Position numbers and translations under genes: made by a program
From: Archangium violaceum
GTDB lineage: Bacteria > Myxococcota > Myxococcia > Myxococcales > Myxococcaceae
Reading direction: 5' to 3'
DNA: 64,000 nt
Assembly: GCF_016859125.1 (NCBI RefSeq)
Contig: NZ_CP069338.1
Coordinates: 9,427,501 to 9,491,500, forward strand
Notes under the pieces: model-generated
The model's database searches: none
The model's input: the letters and a program-made list of their open reading frames with translations, nothing else
What the model was told of the DNA's origin: nothing
Shown here: one piece after another, positions 8,976 through 18,200 of the stretch
How the letters are laid out: the number at the start of each line of letters is the position of its first letter
Position numbering within the stretch: the first letter of the stretch is position 1

Positions 8976-9745
8976 GGGGTTACCTGAAGCTCGAGTGTGG
9001 TGTGCAGCGCCCCCTCGGGCAGCGCGGTGGTGACCTCTCGTGACCCCGCGGCCCCGAGCCGCTCCTCCATCTGCCGGACCGTGAGCGGCACGTCGAGGAA
9101 GATGGCGTGCACGGACAGGTGGCCCGGCGCGAGGGGGTGGGAGATGGCTTCCGGGAGCTCATGCAGCTCGTCGCCAGGGGAGATGGGGAGCGCGGTGGGA
9201 TCTTCCTCCGGGACCGTCCAGCTCGGAAAGTACCAGTGCACGCGCCCGGCCGAGTCCACGCCGAACACCATCAGGAAGCGCTTCGCCTCGGGGTTTCGAT
9301 AGCCGAACGCCAGCTCCTGCTCGGGCCGTACCCTGTCACCCACCGGCGCCACGCTCCCGTCCCGCCCCACGGCATACACCACGAGGAGCGCGGGCTCCGC
9401 CACGGCTTCTCCTCCCCGGGGCGTGAAGGCCGCGTCTTCCCGTACTCCCGGCACTCGCACCAGGAGGAGTGCCACACACGCGGCGGCCAGCACGGTGAGC
9501 GCGGGCAGCCAGGGGGTGGAGGGGGTTGTCGCCGCGCTTGAGGAGAACCCGAGTCCGCGCGCCAGCCGCTCCCGTGCCTTCGGGGCCCGAGGATCCAGAC
9601 GGGCTAGCAGCTCGAGGCGTGTATAGCGGTCCCGGCACGTGGCGCAGCCGGTGACGTGTGCGCGCATCTGGCGCTCGTCCTCGGGGGAGATGCTCGCCGC
9701 GAAGTGACGGTCCACCAGCGGGGTCATGTCGCAGGCCGCACCCAT
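8972..9745 (-). CDS. Zinc-finger (zf-HC2) anti-sigma factor
   Basis: 257 residues. The N-terminal ZAS motif His-x3-Cys-x2-Cys (His30, Cys34, Cys37) is followed by a single membrane segment at about 75-98 and a periplasmic domain containing a DUF4384-like beta segment (RPEQELAFGYRN). It should hold the co-transcribed ECF sigma factor inactive at the membrane. The ATG at 9745 overlaps the sigma stop by one base (TGATG); ATG 9727 is an alternative. The 3' end overlaps the caspase gene by four bases. Confidence 0.78.
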   Translation of the reverse strand: MGAACDMTPLVDRHFAASISPEDERQMRAHVTGCATCRDRYTRLELLARLDPRAPKARERLARGLGFSSSAATTPSTPWLPALTVLAAACVALLLVRVPGVREDAAFTPRGGEAVAEPALLVVYAVGRDGSVAPVGDRVRPEQELAFGYRNPEAKRFLMVFGVDSAGRVHWYFPSWTVPEEDPTALPISPGDELHELPEAISHPLAPGHLSVHAIFLDVPLTVRQMEERLGAAGSREVTTALPEGALHTTLELQVTP

Positions 9746-10320
9746 CAGCGCACCTCCGGGGAGAGTAGGAACTTCTTCAACAGGTGGCGCACACGCAGCT
9801 CCTGGTAGGCCAGGGTGGTGCGGTGCATGTTCAGGGACTCGGCCGCTTCTCTCTGGCTGAGCTGGCGGATGAAGCGGGCCTCGAAGACGGGGGCCCACTT
9901 GGGTGGGAGTCGCTCCCGGCGGAAGCGTTCCAGCAGGGACTCGGCGTCGAGCGCGGGCTCCAGGGGCTCCGTGGCCGTGTCCTCCTGCTCGCTGGCGAAG
10001 CGCGCCAGGGCCTCCTGCTCGCGCTGGTGCCGGCGCAACACGTCCAGGGCCTGGTTGCGCGCGAGCGTGTTCAGCCAGGCGGGCAGGGACCCTCCCTGGA
10101 AGGAGCGCCTCACCTCTTCGCTCGAGAGCAGCCGCAGGAAGAGGTCGTGGATGACCGTCTCGGCATCCACGGCGGGGAGGAGCCGCGAAACCAGCCGCAG
10201 GACCCCCTCGAAGTGCTCCTGGTAGCACGCCTGCAGGACCTCGGCGTCTCCGGCATGGAAACGGTCCAGCCACGACGGTCCGGCCTCTCGCGGGGCTGTA
10301 TCCGGGGTCGACGAAGCCAT
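9745..10320 (-). CDS. ECF-type RNA polymerase sigma factor
   Basis: 191 residues. Region 2 spans about 30-100 (ETVIHDLFLRLL, then WLNTLARNQALDVLRR) and region 4 about 140-185 (QLSQREAAESLNMHRTTLAYQELRVRHLL). It heads a four-gene operon with its anti-sigma factor, a caspase and a lipoprotein. I chose ATG 10320: longer in-frame starts exist (ATG 10365, TTG 10491), but they encode low-complexity sequence and read through a run of nine G. Likely autoregulated, as usual for the class; no promoter motif could be assigned. Confidence 0.72.
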   Translation of the reverse strand: MASSTPDTAPREAGPSWLDRFHAGDAEVLQACYQEHFEGVLRLVSRLLPAVDAETVIHDLFLRLLSSEEVRRSFQGGSLPAWLNTLARNQALDVLRRHQREQEALARFASEQEDTATEPLEPALDAESLLERFRRERLPPKWAPVFEARFIRQLSQREAAESLNMHRTTLAYQELRVRHLLKKFLLSPEVR

Positions 10321-10410
10321 CTTGAAGAAGCGCGGGGTCTCGACCGCGCGGTGTGCGGAAGCCATCCGCTGCTGAACGTCCGCGGCCGGCCCGCTGGACG
10401 AATATTTCTT

Positions 10411-10419
10411 GGGGGGGGG
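10411..10419. repeat. Run of nine G between divergent genes
   Basis: Nine consecutive G lie in the 199-base gap between the sigma-factor operon and the LysM-GH19 gene. Such tracts are prone to slippage and could alter promoter spacing or, if the sigma factor starts further upstream, its frame. Confidence 0.5.
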
Positions 10420-10451
10420 TCCTACCATGCCCTCCCCCTGGCGCGGTGTCC

Positions 10452-10479
10452 TTGAACCGTCTGCTCGAAGGCTGAGAAT
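10452..10479 (+). promoter_or_regulatory. Weak candidate promoter for the LysM-GH19 gene
   Basis: TTGAAC at 10452-10457 and GAGAAT at 10474-10479 are separated by 16 bases, a fair match to a housekeeping -35/-10. A small dyad GCTGA/TCAGC (10471-10489) overlaps the -10. The assignment is by eye only. Confidence 0.25.
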
Positions 10480-10519
10480 TTTTTTCAGCAACTTCTCGGT
10501 GCTCGATTCGAAAATCCGG

Positions 10520-11656
10520 ATGTCTCCTTCGAGCGGAGTTCCCGTGAGCCAGTCCTATACGATCCGCAGTGGCGATACCCTGGGTGCCGTCGCGCGCCGT
10601 TTCAACACCTCCGTGGAGCGCCTCGCGCAGGCCAACCGCATCTCCAACCCGGATCGTATCCTCGCGGGCCAGCAGCTCGTCATCCCCGACGGCTTCGATG
10701 CGGCCCCCGCGAGCTCCAGCGGTGGCTCGCGCGGCTACACCGTCCAGTCGGGGGACACGCTCAGTGGCATCGCCGGGCGTTTCGGGACCACCGTGAGTGC
10801 GCTCGCGTCCGCCAACGGCATCTCCAACCCCAACCGCATCTTCGCGGGCCAGCGCCTCACCATTCCTGGCGGAGCTCCGGCGCAGGCGCCCAGCGCGCCT
10901 CCTGCCAGCGGTGGCTCGCGCAGCTACACCGTCCAGTCGGGAGACACGCTCAGTGGCATCGCCGGACGTTTCGGCACCACCGTGAGTGCGCTCGCGTCCG
11001 CCAACGGCATCTCCAACCCCAACCGCATCTTCGCGGGTCAGCGCCTCACCATTCCTGGAGGCGGCGGTGGCGGTCCCGTGTCCGGTCCTGGCCCCGTCAC
11101 TGGCCCGGGCAACGAGCCGGGCACCTCTGGCGGCGTGTCGCTCCAGCAACTCCGGGCCATCATGCCCAACCTCTCCGTGGATCGGGCGCAGCAGCTCCTG
11201 CCGCACCTCAACTCCGCCATGAGGGAGGCGAACATCAACACGCCCCGCCGTCAGGCGGCCTTCCTCGCCCAGCTCGCGCACGAGAGCGCGCAGTTCCGCT
11301 ACTTCGAGGAGATTGCCTCCGGCGCGGCCTATGAGGGCCGCAGGGACCTGGGCAACACCCAGCCGGGTGACGGCGTGCGGTTCAAGGGCCGTGGGCCGAT
11401 CCAGCTCACGGGTCGCTCCAACTACCGCGCGGCGGGCCAGGCGCTCGGCATCGACCTGGAGAACAACCCCCACCGCGCCGCTGATCCGGACGTGGGCTTC
11501 CGCACCGCCGCGTGGTTCTGGAACAGCCGCAACCTCAACGCCTATGCGGATGCGGGCAACTTCGACGCCATCACCTACCGGGTGAACGGCGGCTACAACG
11601 GCAAGGCGAGCCGTGACGCCTACTACCAGCGTGCGCTGAGCGTGCTGGGCGCCTGA
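10520..11656 (+). CDS. Triple-LysM GH19 chitinase/endolysin
   Basis: 378 residues. Three LysM domains (about 12-56, 73-116, 136-179) bind peptidoglycan or chitin. A Gly/Pro linker leads to a GH19 catalytic domain (about 207-378) with the catalytic Glu in AHESAQF (Glu255) and the signature GRGPIQLTGRSNY. GH19 cleaves beta-1,4-GlcNAc links; bacterial members with LysM often act on peptidoglycan, which fits predation on bacteria or fungi. No signal peptide is visible, so export would be non-classical or by lysis. LysM 2 and 3 are near-identical, a recent tandem duplication. ATG 10520 was chosen because upstream sequence is non-coding in character. Confidence 0.82.
   Translation: MSPSSGVPVSQSYTIRSGDTLGAVARRFNTSVERLAQANRISNPDRILAGQQLVIPDGFDAAPASSSGGSRGYTVQSGDTLSGIAGRFGTTVSALASANGISNPNRIFAGQRLTIPGGAPAQAPSAPPASGGSRSYTVQSGDTLSGIAGRFGTTVSALASANGISNPNRIFAGQRLTIPGGGGGGPVSGPGPVTGPGNEPGTSGGVSLQQLRAIMPNLSVDRAQQLLPHLNSAMREANINTPRRQAAFLAQLAHESAQFRYFEEIASGAAYEGRRDLGNTQPGDGVRFKGRGPIQLTGRSNYRAAGQALGIDLENNPHRAADPDVGFRTAAWFWNSRNLNAYADAGNFDAITYRVNGGYNGKASRDAYYQRALSVLGA
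10718..11062 (+). repeat. Tandem duplication of a LysM module
   Basis: The segment 10718-10873 is repeated almost exactly at 10907-11062, an offset of 189 bases (63 codons). Differences are mostly synonymous, so the duplication is recent or maintained by recombination. Confidence 0.8.
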
Positions 11657-11754
11657 TCGCCTGTTCCGGAAGGAGCCAACGCGAACGGGCCATGTCTGGA
11701 GCGAGCGGGCCGTAGCCAGAGCGGAAACCAGCAGAGCTTCCGCGGCGGGCTTCC

Positions 11755-11778
11755 GGCGGCGGATTCGATCCCGCCGCC
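11755..11778. terminator. GC-rich hairpin after the GH19 gene
   Basis: GGCGGCGG (11755-11762) and CCGCCGCC (11771-11778) flank an 8-base loop. No T-run follows. The rest of the gap 11657-11946 shows only a short direct repeat, GGACCAAATCG, near 11823 and 11850, and no credible gene. Confidence 0.4.
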
Positions 11779-11946
11779 TTGAGTCAAACCCACTCCTAAC
11801 GAGGAGGCGTGGATCGCCTCAGGGGACCAAATCGGTTCTTGTCGGACCAGATTTGGACCAAATCGCAAGTCGAGCGGCTCGCGGAGCCGGAGCTCCTCGT
11901 CGCGCTCGAAGAAGTAGCCCGGGGGCGCACGGACGGGGGGCCCCGA

Positions 11947-12225
11947 TCAGGACTCCTGTGTGCGCGCCGCGACATCCCGCACGGTGTGCATCGCGGCGTC
12001 CACCTCGGCGAGGATGCGGCGCGCGTGCTGGAGGAAGGCCTCGCCGGCCGGCAACAGGCGCATGCCGCTCGGCGTGCGCTCGAACAGGCGGGTGCCGAGC
12101 TCGTCCTCGAGCGCGAGGATGTGGCGGCTGAGGGGCGGCTGGGTGAGGTGGAGCCGGCGCGCGGCGCGCCCCACGTTGCGCTCCTCGGCCACGGCGATGA
12201 AGGACTGGATGTGCGTGAGACTCAC
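11947..12225 (-). pseudogene. LysR regulator remnant, DNA-binding half only
   Basis: 92 residues covering the complete winged-helix domain (SFIAVAEERNVGRAARRLHL, QPPLSRHILALEDELG) and the first part of the linker helix, then a stop. The effector-binding domain of about 200 residues is absent, and no other frame to the left restores it. It could be expressed as a short DNA-binding protein, but truncation by deletion is more likely. It lies divergently, 129 bases from the aminopeptidase gene. Confidence 0.65.
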
Positions 12226-12354
12226 GCCGTGGAGATTAACGCACGCCCCGGCGCCCGTGCACGGGCCGCCCCCAGGCGGTGTTCACCGGGAGGCCGGACG
12301 TCATACCGAAACAGCATTGGACGCTCCGGACGCACGGGTGCCACCTTGCCGTGT

Positions 12355-13110
12355 ATGGGAATTCCACTGCTGAAGGGCACCGAGGTCGAGCGGCTGCGTC
12401 TGGCGGGGCAGGCGGCGGCGGGGACACTGGCGTACGTCGCGGCGCGGCTGGCACCGGGAATCACGACGGCGGACATCGACGCGTGGGTGCGGGAGGACAC
12501 GGCGAGGCGCGGGGGCACGCCGAGCCAGCTGGGCTACCACGGCTTTCCCGCGGCGGTGTGCACCAGCCGCAACCACGTGGTCTGCCACGGCATCCCCCGC
12601 GCGGACGAGCGGCTCGCGCCAGGAGACATCATCAACGTGGACGTGACCACGTGCCTGGAGGGGTTCCACGGGGACACGTCGGCCACGTTCCTCATCGGCG
12701 AGGTGTCCCAGGAGGCGCGGCACGTGGTGGACGTGGCACGCCGGTGCCGGGACGCGGGCGTGGCGGTGGTGCGTCACGGCGCGAAGCTGGGAGACATCGG
12801 CGCGGTCATCGAGGAGCTGGCGCGGGCCGAGGGGTGCAGCGTGGTGGAGGAGTTCGGAGGGCACGGCATCGGACGCTTCATGCACCAGGAGCCCCATGTG
12901 TCCCACGTGGGGCGGCGGGGCACGGGCATCACCCTGCGCGCGGGCATGGTCCTCACCATCGAGCCCATGGTGAACCTCGGGCGCCCCGGCATCCGGATAT
13001 TGCCGGACAAGTGGACGGTGGTGACGGCGGACGGGAGCCTCTCCGCCCAGTTCGAGCACACCGTTCTCGTCACCCGGGAGGGCTGCGAGGTGCTCACCGC
13101 GCTGGGCTGA
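12355..13110 (+). CDS. map: Type I methionine aminopeptidase
   Basis: 251 residues of the pita-bread fold. The five metal ligands are all visible: Asp in INVDVT, Asp in HGDTSA, His in GGHGIG, Glu in TIEPM and Glu in FEHTV. It removes N-terminal Met from nascent proteins in the cytoplasm. ATG 12355 gives the usual start before a short helix; the longer open frame upstream is antisense to the LysR remnant and is not coding. Myxobacteria often have several map paralogues; this one stands apart from ribosomal genes, so it may not be the housekeeping copy. Confidence 0.9.
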   Translation: MGIPLLKGTEVERLRLAGQAAAGTLAYVAARLAPGITTADIDAWVREDTARRGGTPSQLGYHGFPAAVCTSRNHVVCHGIPRADERLAPGDIINVDVTTCLEGFHGDTSATFLIGEVSQEARHVVDVARRCRDAGVAVVRHGAKLGDIGAVIEELARAEGCSVVEEFGGHGIGRFMHQEPHVSHVGRRGTGITLRAGMVLTIEPMVNLGRPGIRILPDKWTVVTADGSLSAQFEHTVLVTREGCEVLTALG

Positions 13111-13275
13111 ACGGCGGCTCCGAGGATATGCCTGCCAGGGCGGGAGATCGCGGCCATGAAACGCGGACTCGCCTCGGGGCCGGTCGTACGCGTGACGCCG
13201 GCCCTGTTCAACACGTCCGAGGAGCTGGATCGGCTCGTCACCGCCATCCATGCCGAGCGAGGCATGTTCGGTTGA
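13111..13275 (+). pseudogene. C-terminal remnant of a class V aminotransferase
   Basis: Immediately after the aminopeptidase stop, in the same frame, about 54 codons run to a TGA at 13273-13275. The segment VVRVTPALFNTSEELDRLVT followed by AIHAE matches the C-terminal dimer-interface helix of isopenicillin-N-epimerase/cysteine-desulfurase-type PLP enzymes (RVTP..F.T.EE.DR.V). Everything upstream of it, including the PLP lysine, is gone. Confidence 0.45.
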
Positions 13276-13512
13276 ACGGGGCTGTCAGGAGAAAAGTGCT
13301 GCTCTTCGAGCCGCATGCGCCCGTGCTGGCCGCGTGGCTCGATTCCTCGCTGGGAGAGTATTGAGGCACGGCGACCGCCTGCCGTGGTTGGCCAACATGT
13401 TTTCCGTCCCTGGCGTATCCTGGGCTGCCCCCTCAGCCGTGGGGCCTTGCCGAAGAGCGCCACCGCGACGAGCCCGTCGCGGACGCGGACGGCTGAAACC
13501 CAGGAGACCTAC

Positions 13513-14466
13513 ATGCGCGCCACTGCCACCCCGACCCTCTTCACGCTGGAGAGCCAACCCGCCTGGGGTCGCGCGGCCCTGTTGGACGATAAGGACGGCA
13601 AGCTCGTCCTCTTCTTCGAGCACGGGGGGCGGCGCGTCTTCATCAAGTCCCAGGTGAAGGGGCTCCAGGCCGTCGAGCTGTGGGATGACGAGGCCCGGAC
13701 GGTGGAGGCCCGGCTGCGTGGGAAGCACCCGCACGGCGGCGCGGCGAAGAAACCCGCCAAGGCCAAGGTGGCGCGCCCGCTCGTCGCCGCCTTCCCATCC
13801 TTCGAGGCTCAGGTGCGCTGGTTCGAGACCTTCTTCCCCGGCGGCTTCGCGGGGGAGAAGTTCGTTTCCGAGGAGCGAGGAGCGCCCGAGGCCAAGGGCA
13901 AGAAGGGGTACAAGACCGCCGCCATCAAGCTCGCCCAGGAGCGGCTCTCGCCCGAGCGGCTGGCGAGCGCCACGCCGGAGGAGACCTTCGAGGTCTCCAA
14001 GAAGCTGCTGGGCCTCACCAACCTCGTCTTCCCCTTGGAGGGCCCCATCCCCTTCACCTCCATGAAGGAGGAGGACCGGGCCGCGTTCGTGGCGGCACTG
14101 GGCGAGCTGCTGCACGGCGAGGGCGCGCACGGGCCGCGCTTCGAGAAGTTCGCGAGCTCGGTCCGTATCTGGGACGCGGCGGGCCAGGGCCGCAAGGTCA
14201 CCTGGCCCCTGGCCACGCTGCTGCAGGCGCTGTACGCCCCCGCGCAGCATACCTTCGTGAAGCCCACCGTCTTCGAGCAGCAGGCGCTCCTCTTGAACCT
14301 CACGGCTGACAAGCACGCGCCCGTCACCAGCACCGCCTACGAGCGCTGCCTGGAGGTGGCGCGGAAGACGTCGGAGCGGCTGGTCGCTGCGGGGCACCTG
14401 CCTCGCGACCTGATGGATGTCTACTCGTTCATCTGGCGCTCTCACAAGGAGCAGCCCGCCGCGTAG
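13513..14466 (+). CDS. Unrecognised protein, 317 residues
   Basis: I do not recognise the family. The N-terminal 45 residues (WGRAALLDDKDGKLVLFFEH, then GGRRVF) look like a small SH3-like beta-domain of the DUF3553 kind, followed by a Lys/Ala-rich linker and a helical body of about 220 residues with no catalytic motif I can name. ATG 13513 has GGAG upstream (13503-13506). Cytoplasmic by appearance. The 237 bases before it hold no gene beyond a short open tail (VLLFEPHAPVLAAWLDSSLG) in another frame. Confidence 0.7.
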   Translation: MRATATPTLFTLESQPAWGRAALLDDKDGKLVLFFEHGGRRVFIKSQVKGLQAVELWDDEARTVEARLRGKHPHGGAAKKPAKAKVARPLVAAFPSFEAQVRWFETFFPGGFAGEKFVSEERGAPEAKGKKGYKTAAIKLAQERLSPERLASATPEETFEVSKKLLGLTNLVFPLEGPIPFTSMKEEDRAAFVAALGELLHGEGAHGPRFEKFASSVRIWDAAGQGRKVTWPLATLLQALYAPAQHTFVKPTVFEQQALLLNLTADKHAPVTSTAYERCLEVARKTSERLVAAGHLPRDLMDVYSFIWRSHKEQPAA

Positions 14467-14633
14467 TCCATCGGTCGCGAGGAGGGGCGGAGTGAGCCTC
14501 CGGCGTGGAGATATTCTGGTCCCCGACGGGATTCGAGCCCGTGGAGGAGTCCCCTACCCGACCTTCTCGCGGTGTTGGCTGCATCACCGGGGCAGGCGCA
14601 CGCGAGGCGGCCTTGAGCAGCCCACCGGGAGCC

Positions 14634-14891
14634 TCACGCCACCCGGTGCTGCTCCTCCGAGAGGTAGAAGATGGCGGAGCGGTACTGCGTGCCCACGTCA
14701 TTGCCCTGCCGATTGAGCGTCGTCGGATCGTGCATGCGGAAGAACCACTTCTCCAGCAGCGTCTCGTACGTCAGCACCTTCGGGTCGAAGACAACGCGCA
14801 CGGCCTCCGCGTGCCCCGTCTTCCCCGTGCTCACGTCGCCATAGGTTGCCTGGGGCAGGAGCAGGAACAACGGATCAGCCGCCATGGTCAT
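14634..14891 (-). pseudogene. msrA: Methionine sulfoxide reductase A, core deleted
   Basis: An intact ribosome-binding site (AGGAG) and ATG at 14891 start MTMAADPLF. After 14 residues the sequence jumps to [20 protein letters not shown], in the middle of MsrA, and continues through FRMHDPTT and [15 protein letters not shown] before stopping at EEQHRVA. The catalytic GCFWG segment (about 40-50 residues) and the C-terminal 50 or so residues are missing, so the product cannot reduce methionine sulfoxide. The in-frame internal loss plus 3' truncation points to deletion. Confidence 0.75.
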
Positions 14892-15185
14892 GGTGGACTC
14901 CTGAGTGGCTGTTGAACTGGGCGGGCTTATCACTTCAGCAGCTCGTTGAATGATTCTGATGCTGTACGGGAGCGTAGGGTAGATCTCCTCCAGCACTCGC
15001 GCCCGCTCCGGGAAGTTCCTCTCGGAGCAGAGTGCCGTCCTCGCCGGGTTGGAGCTTCAGCGCGGTGGGCAGCAGCACCTCCTGCCCGGGGTAGACGGGG
15101 CCTCCGCGGCTGGTGTGGTGTTGTGAGCGCCAGGCCGCAGTTGCCCAGTATCGGCGCGCCCGACGCCGACCACTCACATATAAGG
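14892..15185. other. No intact gene; possible remnants
   Basis: This stretch between the msrA remnant and the GH92 leader contains no credible open frame. On the minus strand the phrase [20 protein letters not shown] looks protein-like, so another decayed gene may lie here, but I cannot assign it. Confidence 0.35.
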
Positions 15186-15222
15186 CTCCTCGTTTCCCCG
15201 AAAACGTCGTCACAACGAGGAG
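15186..15222 (+). promoter_or_regulatory. RBS-sequestering hairpin with a competing hairpin
   Basis: CTCCTCGTT (15186-15194) is the exact reverse complement of AACGAGGAG (15214-15222), which contains the GH92 ribosome-binding site 8 bases before ATG 15231. In the mRNA the 9-bp stem would hide the site. CGTTT (15191-15195) can instead pair with AAACG (15102 offset, i.e. 15202-15206), opening it. The two folds are mutually exclusive, the layout of an RNA switch or thermosensor. Confidence 0.5.
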
Positions 15223-15230
15223 TTCCGCTC

Positions 15231-18200
15231 ATGTGGTTGCTCAGCAAGAGAAGAATGGCAGGACTGGCGGTCGTTGGACTGCTCGCCGGTTGCAAGAGCA
15301 CCGTGCCCCCCCCGGTCGACGAGCCCGATGTCCCGGGGGGGGGAGAGCCCACCGAGGTGGATCCCACCCAATTCGTCAACCCCTTCATCGGCACCCAGAA
15401 CTTCGGCAATACCTTTCCCGGCGCGAGTGCGCCCTTCGGGATGGTGCAGGTCAGCCCTGACACGGGCGGGCAGGGTGGATACGACTACCAGCAGGATTCC
15501 ATCTACGGGTTCAGCCAGACGCACCTGTCCGGTGTCGGCTGCGGCGTCATGGGTGAATTGCCAATCATGCCCACGACTGGCGCTGTCGACACCGTTGACA
15601 TCAATGGCTACAAGTCGCAGTACTCGCATGACGACGAGGAGGCCACGCCCGGGTACTACCGCGTCGGCCTCTCCCGCTACGGCATCAAGGCCGAGCTCAC
15701 GGCCACCGAGCGGACCGGTTGGCAGCGATTCACCTTCCCGGCCACGGCCGCCGCGAATGTCCTGTTCAACACCGGGAAGGCCAACCAGGCGGTTCAGGAC
15801 TCGGAGATCCACGTCGTCGGGGACCGGACCCTCGAGGGCCGGATCAAGGCCGGCGGCTTCTGCGCCGGGCGTGACCAACACACGGTGTACTTCACGGCCA
15901 CGTTCGATCGGCCCTTCGCGTCCCACGGCACCTGGCGCGGCTCCACCCCGACACCCGGTTCGCGGGACGCGGCCGGTCCAGGGGGCAACGGGGCCTGGGT
16001 GACGTTCGACACGACCACGGACCGTGACGTCACGGTGAAGGTCGGGCTGTCCTATACCGGGCTCGACGGCGCCAGACAGAATCTCGCGAAGGAGACGGGC
16101 GACTCCTTCGACTTCGATGCCACGCGGACCCGGCTGCATGACACGTGGGTCGACACGCTCAGGTCGATCAAGATCAGCGGAGGTTCCCGCGACCGGCAGG
16201 TCGCCTTCTACAGCGCGCTGTACCATGCGCACTTGCACCCGAACCTGGCCGGCGACGTGGACGGCCGGTACGTCGGTTTCGACAACCAGGTGCACGCCGC
16301 GAGCGGCTACACGCCGTACCAGAACTTCTCGTTGTGGGACACGTACCGCCCCCAGAACCAGTTGCTGGAGCTGCTCCAACCCCAGGTCGCCCGGGACGTC
16401 GCGCTGTCGATCATCGCCATTGGCCGGGAGGGTGGCTGGCTGCCACGCTGGGCGCTCGCCAACAGCGAGACCAACATCATGACCGGGGATCCGGTCACGC
16501 CGTTCCTCGTCGAGGCCTGGGCCCGGGGGCTCCTCGAGGGCCATGAACAAGAGGCCTACGCGCTGCTGCGCAAGAACGCGCTCGGCACTCCGCCCTCGGA
16601 TTCGCCATACAACGGTCGCTCGGGCGTCGAGTACTACAACACCCGCGGATACCTCCCGTCCGGTCTGCGCCTGGGCGTCGACTGCGCGCACAAGGGCGGT
16701 GACAACGACTGCGTGCACCCGGCGTCGGCGACGCTCGAATACTCGGCGGCCGACGCGGCGCTCGCGTTGATGGCGCGGGGGCTCGGGCACGAGGACGATG
16801 CACGGATGTTCGCCGAGCGCGGGCAGTGGTACCGCAACCTGTGGGACTCCTCCATCGGCCAGTTCCGTCCGCGCACGGCCGACGGCACGTGGATGACGCC
16901 GTACGACCCGGTGGCGGCCTCCCACCAGTTCCACGAGGGAGGGGCCTACCAATATCAGTGGCTGGTGCCACAGGATCCCGCCGGGCTGATCGCGCTCATG
17001 GGCGGAGAGCGCGCGACCGAGCAGCGGTTGGATGCATTCTTCGCCTACGACAAGCTGCTCGCCGATCCCGCGGGAACCGCCCGCGGTGACTGGATCACCC
17101 AGCCCTACGACTACTACGGCAAGCCCACGTACAACCCGAACAACGAGCCCGATCTGCTCGCGCCCTACATGTACCTGTGGGCGGGAGCACCCGCGAAGAC
17201 GGCCACGGTCGTGCGCGCGGCGATGACGTTGTTCACCACGGGGCCGGACGGCATGACCGGCAACGACGACCTGGGCACGATGTCGGCGTGGTACGTGTTC
17301 TCCTCGCTCGGGCTGTACCCGACGATGAGTGGCGCGAACTTCCTCGCCCTGTCCAGCCCCCAGTTCGAGTCCGCCGTGGTCCGCATCGGGCACTTCGGCA
17401 CCCGCCAGGGCGGCACGCTGAACATCACGGCGCCCGGCGCCAGCGACACCCAACGGTACATCCAGCGCGTGACGCTCGACGGACGGGATGTCCCAAGGAC
17501 CTACCTGGACTGGAACGAGCTCGTGCGGGGCGGCACCCTGGCACATACGCTCGGCGGCGAGCCCTCGAGCTGGGGAACCGCGAGCGACGCGAGGCCACCG
17601 TCGGTCAATCAGGCCGAGCGGGACTCCCGCCGTCACGTCGACGCGTCCGTGCGGCCTTCCTCGGCTGTCATCGCGGCGAGCAACGCGGCCCAGACGGTCG
17701 AGCTGACCCTGGACGTGCTCGGCCAGGCGCCTCTCGAGTTGGACATCTCCGTGACGCCGGCCGTACCCGCGGGCTGGTCCGCCACGGCGCCATCATTCCG
17801 GCTGTCGTCACAGGGTCTGCCCGTGCAGTGGACGGGGCCACTCGCCATCACCGTGCCCGCGAACACTTCGTCGGGCGTGTATCCGCTCCAGGTTTCCGTC
17901 TCGGCGGATGGCGCGAACACCCTGACCCGAAACGTGACCATCGAGGTCCGGCCGGCGGGAACCTGCCTGCCCGAGATTCCCGAGCAATGCGCCGTGGATC
18001 TGACGCACGACCGCAACCATGACGGCACCGCGACGGTCACCCAATCGCGAGAGGGCAACTTCGACGGCCTGGGCTGGAGTTACGACGGAAGCCTGCTCCC
18101 CGTGGCCGGACCCATCACCTGGTCGGGTGTGACGTATTCGGCGCCCGATCCGAGCGGGAGCGCGAACAACTTCGTGGAGGCTCGCGGTCAGGCAATCCTT

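Noticed and set aside
9746..11473. Upstream extension of the anti-sigma frame to over 800 codons
   Set aside because: It runs antisense or out of frame through the sigma factor and LysM-GH19 genes; the real start is the ATG overlapping the sigma stop.
11809..12354. N-terminal extension of methionine aminopeptidase
   Set aside because: It is antisense to the LysR remnant and lacks conserved residues; the normal family start is ATG 12355.
14515..14600. tRNA-like T-arm and acceptor (minus strand, GGGCTCGAATCCC)
   Set aside because: The T-arm looks right, but no matching 5' acceptor, D-arm or anticodon stem can be folded and CCA is one base off. At most a tRNA fragment.
15210..17636. Long open frame of about 800 codons on the minus strand
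   Set aside because: It is antisense to the GH92 gene and shows only the Arg/Gly/Val-rich composition caused by high GC at third positions; no motif.
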